Assembly: GCA_947627965.1 (NCBI GenBank)
Contig: CANQYA010000029.1
Span: forward strand, 1 to 9,973
DNA from: an uncultured Bacilli bacterium
Lineage (GTDB): Bacteria; Bacillota_I; Bacilli_A; RF39; UBA660
DNA: 9,973 nt
Reading direction: 5' to 3'
Shown: in pieces, positions 1-4,963 of the stretch
Numbering within the stretch: position 1 is the stretch's first letter
How the letters are laid out: each line of letters starts with the position of its first letter
Program-made: the position numbers and the translations under genes
Notes under the pieces: generated by a model
Told to the model about the DNA's origin: nothing
Seen by the model: only the letters and a program-made list of their open reading frames with translations
Databases searched by the model: none

Positions 1-318
1 AATAAGAAGTCCACGGGAAAAATAGGTTTAATAACAGCCGACGAAGCGATGTATGCTGGTGGTGTATTTAATATAGAAAATAATAAGTATTTTTTATATA
101 CGGGAGTTCATTATTGGACAATGAGCCCTTTTGATTTTGATATTGGCCATTCACGATCATATGATTGGAATGTATATTCTCCTGGAAAGTTGAATACGTC
201 GAGTGACGATCAAATTATGGTAGTAAGACCAGTCATAAATTTACTACCAACCGTCGAAATAACTTCTACTACACAAGATGGTACTATAAACAATCCTTAT
301 ATTATAAAAGTATTATAA
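1..318 (+). CDS. C-terminal fragment of a surface-type protein (5' end outside window)
   Basis: The reading frame is open from the first base, so the gene begins upstream. About 105 residues and a TAA stop are visible. The first residues read NKKSTGKIGLITADEAMYAG, followed by an aromatic stretch with YLYTG-like (FLYTGVHYWTMSP) and a VRPVINL motif near the end. From memory, this pattern (GLITADE...YAGG...YWTMSP...VRPVINL, then a short NPYI tail) recurs at the C-terminus of secreted or pilin-like proteins in uncultured gut Firmicutes. The exact family was not checked. No membrane anchor or sortase signal follows the domain. The ATG at 49 is an internal Met, not a start: the conserved motif begins before it. 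The stop codon directly abuts the stop of the convergent SEDS gene, with no intrinsic terminator between them. Function is unknown. Confidence 0.7.
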   Translation, partial: NKKSTGKIGLITADEAMYAGGVFNIENNKYFLYTGVHYWTMSPFDFDIGHSRSYDWNVYSPGKLNTSSDDQIMVVRPVINLLPTVEITSTTQDGTINNPYIIKVL

Positions 319-1440
319 TTATATCTTTTTATTTTTGGAATTATATGCATTTAAAATAAGACCTATTAAAATCATATAAGATAATAAACTACTTCCACCA
401 TAACTTATAAAAGGTAAAGTTATTCCTGTTATTGGTAATAAACCAATAGTCATTCCTATATTTTGAATTTGTTGATATAAGAAAATACCTATAATACCTG
501 CTATTAGGTATTTATCTATTCTATTAACAGTTTCTATTCCTGTAGATATTATTTTAAAATTAAATAATAAAATTATAATTAAAAGAATAATAGTTCCTAA
601 TAAACCAAAATTAGAAGAATATACCGTAAATATAAAATCTGTTCCTGCTTCAGGGAAATAGATAGGCGTATTATTAAAACCATGTCCTAATAGATAACTA
701 GATCCTATTGCTACTAAAGAGTTTTCTAACTGCATTCCACTACCACTTTTCCAGTTTAGTATTCTATCCATTCGATAGAAAAAATTACTACCGAAAATGC
801 TTATAAAAATATCTTGTTTTAAGAAGTATAAATATAAAAAACTTCCTCCTAAAAGAAGTATTATTGTTCCAAATAAAATAAACCAAAATATTTTAATCCC
901 ACTTATAAAAAGCATAAATAAACTAATTATTAAGTATATTATAACCGCCCCAGTATCTGGTTCTAAAAAGGTAAGAATACTAGGAATTAATGTAATAATT
1001 ATTACTTCTAATATTAAAATAAATTCATCTTTTAAAGATGGTTTTCTTTTCCTTTTATGAAAATAGTTAATTGTTGAAGCAAGCATTAATATTAAACTTA
1101 TTTTCATAAATTCACTAGGTTGGAAACTACCAATTCCATTTATAATATACCAGCATTTACTACCATTAATACTAGGGGCGAAAAACAGTAATCCAAATAA
1201 TAAAACAATATTAGTTAAATATATATACCAAGCATATTTATAAAAAAATTTATTTCCTTTTTTCATAATAAAATAAATAATTAAAGCACCAGCTACATAC
1301 CAAAGTATTTGTTTTAATGGTAAATTTCCTAAAGTAGGTGATAAGTACATTGAAGCAGAATAAATACTAGTAATACTTATTATAAAAAATAATATAATAT
1401 AAAAAATTAAAAGTTTATCTATTTTATATTTTTTTACCAT
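319..1440 (-). CDS. SEDS-family peptidoglycan glycosyltransferase (FtsW/RodA/SpoVE family, RodA-like)
   Basis: This 373-residue protein is a multi-pass membrane protein of the usual size for SEDS enzymes, which polymerise lipid II into glycan strands together with a class B PBP. Visible family motifs are NGIGSFQPSEF (residues 101-111), EPDTG (160-164), PEAGTDFIF (263-271, containing the Asp expected to be catalytic) and the signature GLLPITGITLPFISYGGSS (333-351). About ten hydrophobic segments span the chain. The N-terminus is short and the C-terminal tail is small and basic. The FQPSEF form and length favour RodA, but FtsW or the sporulation paralogue SpoVE cannot be excluded from one sequence. 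The ATG start has AAGGTGAT five to six bases upstream (1446-1451 region). Its 3' end meets the plus-strand gene ending at 318 with no gap. No PBP partner is in the window. I could not find a convincing promoter in the 82 bases separating it from the divergent gene at 1523. Confidence 0.93.
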   Translation of the reverse strand: MVKKYKIDKLLIFYIILFFIISITSIYSASMYLSPTLGNLPLKQILWYVAGALIIYFIMKKGNKFFYKYAWYIYLTNIVLLFGLLFFAPSINGSKCWYIINGIGSFQPSEFMKISLILMLASTINYFHKRKRKPSLKDEFILILEVIIITLIPSILTFLEPDTGAVIIYLIISLFMLFISGIKIFWFILFGTIILLLGGSFLYLYFLKQDIFISIFGSNFFYRMDRILNWKSGSGMQLENSLVAIGSSYLLGHGFNNTPIYFPEAGTDFIFTVYSSNFGLLGTIILLIIILLFNFKIISTGIETVNRIDKYLIAGIIGIFLYQQIQNIGMTIGLLPITGITLPFISYGGSSLLSYMILIGLILNAYNSKNKKI

Positions 1441-1522
1441 AAAATCACCTTATTATTAGTATGATTTTTTTAGTAATTTTTATTTATCTATAACATAATA
1501 TATTTATAGAAAGAGGGAGAAT

Positions 1523-1852
1523 ATGAGTAAAGATTTACCATCTATTTTTAAAAATACTTCTAATAAAAAAATAGAAAATAATAAAAAAGTATTTTATTCT
1601 AAGTATGAAAATATTAGTAATATTGAAAGTAATAATAATGAGATTAATTTAGAAGGTAATACTTATCAAGAAGCTTTAAATAATTTGTTTAAGAATAATC
1701 AATTTGTTTTTAATGTTCCAGTTGAAATAATTACTAAAGATAAAAATATTAATACTAAAATAGTAAGTAAAGTAAATGATCATTTATTAACTAGTAATGG
1801 TGAGGTAATTAAACTTGAAGATATACTATCGATAGTGATAAATAATGATTAA
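1523..1852 (+). CDS. Small hypothetical protein, 109 aa, Asn/Lys-rich N-terminus
   Basis: I do not recognise this protein. It starts at ATG after a purine-rich ribosome site (GAGGGAG near 1514-1520) and ends at a TAA that forms part of a strong terminator, so it is very probably a real gene. The first 45 residues are polar, low-complexity and rich in Asn, Lys and Ser. Residues 46-109 look folded: a short helix (YQEALNNLF), then alternating hydrophobic beta-like stretches (FVFNVPVEIITKD, TKIVSKVNDHLLT, GEVIKLEDILSIVIN). This could be a small beta-barrel, but that is pattern reading only. There is no signal peptide, membrane segment or Cys, so it is probably cytoplasmic. It sits between the divergent SEDS gene and the convergent coat-protein pair. 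A role in sporulation or envelope biology is suggested by position alone. Confidence 0.75.
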   Translation: MSKDLPSIFKNTSNKKIENNKKVFYSKYENISNIESNNNEINLEGNTYQEALNNLFKNNQFVFNVPVEIITKDKNINTKIVSKVNDHLLTSNGEVIKLEDILSIVINND

Positions 1853-1882
1853 AAAAAAGAACTTTTTCGAGTTCTTTTTTTT
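1851..1882. terminator. Bidirectional intrinsic terminator between convergent genes
   Basis: A-tract plus GAACT at 1851-1863 pairs perfectly with AGTTC plus T-tract at 1870-1882 around the loop TTTTCG, giving up to 13 bp. Because the arms are an A-run and a T-run, both strands read as stem followed by U-rich sequence. It serves the plus gene ending at 1852 and the minus gene ending at 1881; its outer bases are part of both TAA stop codons. Confidence 0.9.
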
Positions 1883-2294
1883 ATAATCCACTTACGTAAG
1901 TATCGCCTAAACATTTTAATACGCCAACACAGTTTAAGTTAATGGTAAAGAAATCGTTAGTTGCGATGTATGGGAATGTTCCTACTTCACTAGTGTTAGG
2001 ATTAGGTGCTAAAACTCTGAACGTTGCACAGTTATCGTCTAAGTTTTCAATTCTAAAAACACTACTACTGTTATTGATACCATTTAAAGTATATGGCATT
2101 GTCCAAAGATTGTTATTACAACAACTATAGAAAGTAATAGGTCTAGTATTTAAACATATTCCTGTTGCATCAGGTCCTAAAAAAGGTTTACTGCAACCAT
2201 TTGGAACATTGCAATCCTCTCCCTTTTGTTGAAGCATTAAAATTAATTCTAGTGTACTTATAAATGAACAAGAGTTATTATTACTTCCACACAT
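1881..2294 (-). CDS. CotY/CotZ-like cysteine-rich spore coat/exosporium protein, downstream copy
   Basis: This 137-residue protein carries ten cysteines (C2, C9, C28, C34, C47, C58, C59, C89, C122, C128). Its C-terminal block FTINLNCVGVLKCLGDTYV matches the pattern of the CotY/CotZ/ExsY family ending (hydrophobic strand, Leu-x-Cys, Lys/Gln-Cys-Leu-x-Asp-Thr-hydrophobic). Family members build disulfide-linked lattices in the outer coat or exosporium in the mother cell. The middle (SSVFRIENLDDNCATFRVLAP) resembles the FRVE...ATLRVL region of the family. No signal peptide is present, as expected for coat proteins. It is the second gene of a two-gene operon, 16 bases after its paralogue at 2311-2733, with a strong site (GAAAGGGGGAA, 2300-2310) filling the gap before its ATG. 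The two proteins align throughout and appear to be a tandem duplication. Family assignment is by motif memory, not a search. Confidence 0.78.
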   Translation of the reverse strand: MCGSNNNSCSFISTLELILMLQQKGEDCNVPNGCSKPFLGPDATGICLNTRPITFYSCCNNNLWTMPYTLNGINNSSSVFRIENLDDNCATFRVLAPNPNTSEVGTFPYIATNDFFTINLNCVGVLKCLGDTYVSGL

Positions 2295-2310
2295 ATTTTT
2301 TCCCCCTTTC

Positions 2311-2733
2311 TTATAAATCGACGATTGTATCAGGTAAACATTTTAAAGCACAAACACACCCTAAATTAATTGTTGCTGTATTATTAGTAGTAATATAAGG
2401 ATTAACTGTATTAGTTGGATCTGGATTGGGAATTAAAATGGATACTACTACTGAGTCATCATTGACACACTCAACACGGAATGTACTACTTGTTCCTGTT
2501 AAAGTTTGACCATTTACAACGGTACTATAGTCAACAGTAATTAAATTATTATTACAACCATAAAAGGTTACTGGTCTAGTATTAAAGCAAAGACTAGGAA
2601 CATTTACTCCTAAAAAAGGTCTACTACAAGTATTATCAAAACAGTCATCTTGTTTACTACTTTGTTGTAGAATATTAATTAATTTTAGAGTTTTAGTAAA
2701 GCAACAAGAACCTGAAGAATTGTTATTATTCAA
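2311..2733 (-). CDS. CotY/CotZ-like cysteine-rich spore coat/exosporium protein, upstream copy, TTG start
   Basis: This 140-residue paralogue of the next gene shares the LQQ...DC, CS(K/R)PFLG, C(L/F)NTRP(I/V)TFY, FR(I/V)E, PNP and TINL-C-ALKCL-DT blocks. Ten cysteines are present (C10, C11, C31, C36, C49, C60, C89, C126, C128, C132). The last block, INLGCVCALKCLPDTIV, is close to the Bacillus CotZ/ExsY C-terminus (SCFCAIQCL-type). The expected role is disulfide-linked outer spore coat or exosporium lattice, made in the mother cell. The start is a TTG: the frame contains no Met codon anywhere, and an AAGGAG site lies nine bases upstream. It is the first gene of the minus-strand pair and is divergent from the secreted-protein gene at 2902. 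No clear sigma-A promoter precedes it; a weak SigE-like arrangement is discussed in the findings. Confidence 0.8.
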   Translation of the reverse strand: MNNNNSSGSCCFTKTLKLINILQQSSKQDDCFDNTCSRPFLGVNVPSLCFNTRPVTFYGCNNNLITVDYSTVVNGQTLTGTSSTFRVECVNDDSVVVSILIPNPDPTNTVNPYITTNNTATINLGCVCALKCLPDTIVDL

Positions 2734-2742
2734 TCTATATCA

Positions 2743-2748
2743 CTCCTT
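2743..2748 (-). promoter_or_regulatory. Shine-Dalgarno site that fixes the TTG start at 2731-2733
   Basis: The minus strand reads AAGGAG here, nine bases before the TTG. There is no ATG in the reading frame, so this site decides the start of the upstream coat-protein gene. Confidence 0.8.
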
Positions 2749-2846
2749 TTTATTATTTCTATTATAAGATATTCCTCTTGGTGCATATGGTGTCGTGTTA
2801 ATACCTATAATTTATAATATTCTTTTCATAAATTTAATATTAATAA

Positions 2847-2875
2847 TTTACAAATGATAATATTTTTGCTATTAT
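2847..2875 (+). promoter_or_regulatory. Sigma-A-type promoter of the cadherin-like protein gene
   Basis: A -35 box TTTACA (2847-2852) is separated by exactly 17 bases from a -10 box TATTAT (2870-2875), preceded by TG at 2867-2868 (extended -10). The predicted start of transcription is near 2882, leaving a leader of about 20 bases with GAGGT six bases before the ATG at 2902. Confidence 0.65.
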
Positions 2876-2901
2876 TTTATTAGAATAAAAGAGGTCATGA
2901 T

Positions 2902-4518
2902 ATGAAAAGAAAATATTTATATTTATTATTTTTGTTAGTTTTATTAATACCTTGTCCTGTTTTAGCAGGATCTAGTGTTATTATTAGTTGCGATAGTGAT
3001 CATATATCTAGTGATATTTTAGAGTGTTCTATCATAGCTAATGTTGACGAAGGAGTTTCATACAATAGAGTAGAAAGTAATTTATCTATTCCTAGTAGTG
3101 GTAGTGCATCTTTTGTTAATTCTCCTAATTTTCAAGGATTAATCCAAAATAATCATTTGACGATAAAGAGTGAATCTAATGTTGGTAGTATTAATCTAGG
3201 AACGATTAAAATAAAACTTTCAAGTTTATTGACAGGTACTTTTGAAATAAAGTTATCTGATATTAAGTTTTTTGATAATGATAAAGAAGTATCTAATGTA
3301 GCTAATGCTAATTCGATTGTCAAACTTGCTTCAACTTCTAATAGTTTGGAGTCTTTAACTATCGATAATTGTAATGACTGTAAATTAAGTCCTAACTTTG
3401 ATAAAGATACAACTATATATACTGTTACTACTACTTCTAGTAAAATTGTTATTAATGCTAAAGCAAGTGGTAATGCTACTGTAACAGGAACTGGGGAAAA
3501 AACTTTAACTAAAGAAAAAGAAACTTTTAATATTGTTGTTACTAGTGAAAGTGGCGATGTTAAGACTTATCGTATTATTGTTAACAAAAAGTCTTCTAAA
3601 TCGACGGATAATTCTTTAAAAAGCTTATCAATTGAAGGAGCTGAGTTAAGTCCTATTCTATCTAATAATGTTACTACTTATCGAGCAACTGTTGATTTAG
3701 AAAAAATAGTTATTAAAGGTGAAGTTTCTGATAGTAAAGCAACAGTAGTGGGATTAGGAGAGAAAACTTTAGCAATAGGAGAAAATAAATTTGATATTAT
3801 TGTTACTGCTGAAGATGGTTCTTCACGTACTTATACTGTAATTGTTACAAGAAATGATACCAAAAGTGATGTCTTTTTAGATAGTTTAACAATTAATGGG
3901 GAAAAGATTAATTTAAAAGAAAATACTTTTGAATATACTTATACTTTAAAAGAAGATCTTTCTTCTTTAAAGATCGATACTAAACAAAAAGATAATTTAA
4001 AAGTAGAAGTAAAAGGTAATGAAAACTTAAAAGAAGGGGAAAATATCATAACAATTACTGTAACAGGGGAAAAAGATGTTAAAACAACTTATACTGTTAA
4101 AGTAATGAAAGAATTATCTAAAGAAGAGGAAGAAGGATTATATTTATCTGGTTTAACTATTGAAGGATACGATATAGATTTCGACAAGGAAAAATTAGAT
4201 TATACGATTACTATAAAAGACGAAAAGAAGTTAAATATAGTTGCTTTAACTAATAATGATGACTATACGGTAGAAGTAACTGGTAATGAAGACTTAAAAG
4301 ACGGAAGTATTATTAAAATAATAGTAACTGATGTTAGTGGGGATTCTAATATTTATACTATTAATATAAAAGTTGCTCCTCTTAATGAGACAGTACCTAC
4401 TACCAATAATAGTGATATAAATGATATTAATTATATACCTATTATTATGACTGGCTTATTAGCTTTATTAGCTATAATCGATTTAGTATTATTAATTAAA
4501 AGAATTAAAAATAAATAA
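2902..4518 (+). CDS. Secreted, membrane-anchored protein with four cadherin-like beta-sandwich repeats
   Basis: This 538-residue protein has a classic signal peptide (basic MKRK, hydrophobic core, likely cut after VLA at residue 22). Residues 24-145 form an N-terminal beta-rich region, somewhat like a cohesin-type fold (weak guess). Four repeats then follow, at about 148-229, 238-317, 325-402 and 413-491. Each has the hallmarks of the cadherin-like beta-sandwich (Cadherin-like, PF12733-type) domain: L-x-x-L-(T/S)-I near the start, a Y-(T/R)-(V/I/A) strand, a V-x-G-x-(G/E)-x-L turn, and a closing (T/R)-Y-(T/R)-(I/V)-x-V strand. A C-terminal membrane helix (about 511-532) with a basic tail (KRIKNK) anchors it; there is no LPxTG. 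The expected topology is four adhesive or spacer domains outside the cell. Repeats 1 and 2 are most alike (both contain GxGEKTL), consistent with duplication. A short Cys pair (C157, C160) sits at the start of repeat 1. The ligand is unknown. Its own promoter lies upstream; no terminator is evident after it. Confidence 0.88.
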   Translation: MKRKYLYLLFLLVLLIPCPVLAGSSVIISCDSDHISSDILECSIIANVDEGVSYNRVESNLSIPSSGSASFVNSPNFQGLIQNNHLTIKSESNVGSINLGTIKIKLSSLLTGTFEIKLSDIKFFDNDKEVSNVANANSIVKLASTSNSLESLTIDNCNDCKLSPNFDKDTTIYTVTTTSSKIVINAKASGNATVTGTGEKTLTKEKETFNIVVTSESGDVKTYRIIVNKKSSKSTDNSLKSLSIEGAELSPILSNNVTTYRATVDLEKIVIKGEVSDSKATVVGLGEKTLAIGENKFDIIVTAEDGSSRTYTVIVTRNDTKSDVFLDSLTINGEKINLKENTFEYTYTLKEDLSSLKIDTKQKDNLKVEVKGNENLKEGENIITITVTGEKDVKTTYTVKVMKELSKEEEEGLYLSGLTIEGYDIDFDKEKLDYTITIKDEKKLNIVALTNNDDYTVEVTGNEDLKDGSIIKIIVTDVSGDSNIYTINIKVAPLNETVPTTNNSDINDINYIPIIMTGLLALLAIIDLVLLIKRIKNK

Positions 4519-4519
4519 T

Positions 4520-4548
4520 TTGGTAATTTAATAATATTATAGTATAAT
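4520..4548 (+). promoter_or_regulatory. Promoter of the EIIB-like gene
   Basis: TTGGTA (4520-4525) and a perfect TATAAT (4543-4548) are 17 bases apart. The predicted start of transcription is near 4555, directly before the GGTG ribosome site, so the leader would be only about a dozen bases. The -35 begins just after the stop codon of the preceding gene. Confidence 0.65.
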
Positions 4549-4566
4549 AGTAAGTGGTGAAAAGAA

Positions 4567-4878
4567 ATGCATATAGAATATATAATAATTTTAATTATAT
4601 TATTTGTTATCCTTTTAGCTATTTTAAAAGCTGGAAAAAAAGATGCTCATTTACAATTAAATAAATTAGTAGAGTATCTTGGAGGAAAAGATAATATTAT
4701 AGCAACAGAAACTAATTTATCTCGTTTTAAAGTAACTTTGAAAGATATAAGTATTGTTGATAAAGAAGCTATTCAAAAGCTTGGTGCGAAAGGAATAGTG
4801 GAAATAGATAATCAATTAAAGATTGTTTTAGGACCAGAGTCAAAGCAATTAAAGAAATATATTGACGATTTAAAATAA
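4567..4878 (+). CDS. Membrane-tethered PTS EIIB-like domain protein lacking the active-site Cys
   Basis: This 103-residue protein has one N-terminal membrane helix (residues 4-20), a short basic linker, and an EIIB domain of the glucose/sucrose PTS type (about 30-100). Family landmarks are LVEYLGGKDNI (34-44), SRFKVTLKD (52-60, equal to TRLRVTVKD), VDKEAIQKLGAKGIVEI (64-80) and IVLGP (86-90). In true EIIB proteins the phosphorylated Cys sits in a DAC-x-TRLR motif. Here that position is Asn50 (TETNLSRFK) and the whole protein contains no Cys, so it cannot carry phosphate the usual way. No EIIC transport domain or EIIA is nearby. It may be a regulatory or scaffold relic of a sugar-transport component; substrate and partner are unknown. 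It has its own promoter and lies 78 bases before a sensor kinase gene on the same strand, so readthrough into that gene is possible. Confidence 0.82.
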   Translation: MHIEYIIILIILFVILLAILKAGKKDAHLQLNKLVEYLGGKDNIIATETNLSRFKVTLKDISIVDKEAIQKLGAKGIVEIDNQLKIVLGPESKQLKKYIDDLK

Positions 4879-4890
4879 AAAACGAGATAT

Positions 4891-4920
4891 TTAGACTAAA
4901 TTCGACAAAGTTCGACATTA
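4891..4920 (+). repeat. Three tandem 10-bp units, TT(A/C)GAC-based
   Basis: Three consecutive decamers read TTAGACTAAA, TTCGACAAAG and TTCGACATTA. All share TT(A/C)GAC at exactly 10-bp spacing, one helical turn. They lie directly upstream of the candidate -10 of the histidine kinase gene, in the -20 to -50 zone, which is a usual place for a regulator that binds direct repeats. Confidence 0.6.
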
Positions 4921-4922
4921 AT

Positions 4923-4963
4923 AATTCATATAATGTAATTAGAAAGAAGGCATTATATGAATT
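4923..4963 (+). promoter_or_regulatory. Perfect 13-bp inverted repeat enclosing the ribosome site and start codon
   Basis: The arm AATTCATATAATG (4923-4935) is the exact reverse complement of CATTATATGAATT (4951-4963), with a 15-base loop between. The loop carries the GAAGG ribosome site (4946-4950) and the right arm contains the ATG at 4957. The left arm contains TATAAT (4929-4934), a possible -10. In RNA begun upstream this would form a stem hiding the start codon; in RNA begun at the local -10 the left arm would be missing. At DNA level it could equally be an operator. Confidence 0.65.

Noticed and set aside
49..51. ATG as the start of the first gene
   Set aside because: The frame is open to base 1 and the conserved GLITADE motif lies before this Met; it is an internal residue of a truncated gene.
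797..1060. Open frame on the plus strand inside the SEDS gene
   Set aside because: It is antisense to a motif-complete SEDS protein, has Lys/Ile-rich low-complexity translation and no ribosome site of note.
1457..1463. CATACTA on the minus strand as a forespore sigma -10 for the SEDS gene
   Set aside because: No matching -35 at the right distance, and the start of transcription would fall on the ribosome site.
1942..2130. Open frame on the plus strand opposite the downstream coat gene
   Set aside because: It is fully antisense to a gene with conserved family motifs and matches nothing recognisable.
2950..2967. Lipobox in the signal peptide of the cadherin-like protein (LIPC at residues 15-18)
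   Set aside because: The residue before Cys is Pro, which does not fit a lipobox, and a good signal peptidase I site (VLA) follows a few residues later, with a C-terminal membrane anchor.
3951..3978. Inverted repeat around AGAAGATCTTTCTTCT inside the cadherin-like gene
   Set aside because: It lies within coding sequence and arises from Lys/Glu/Ser codons; no sign of a regulatory role.
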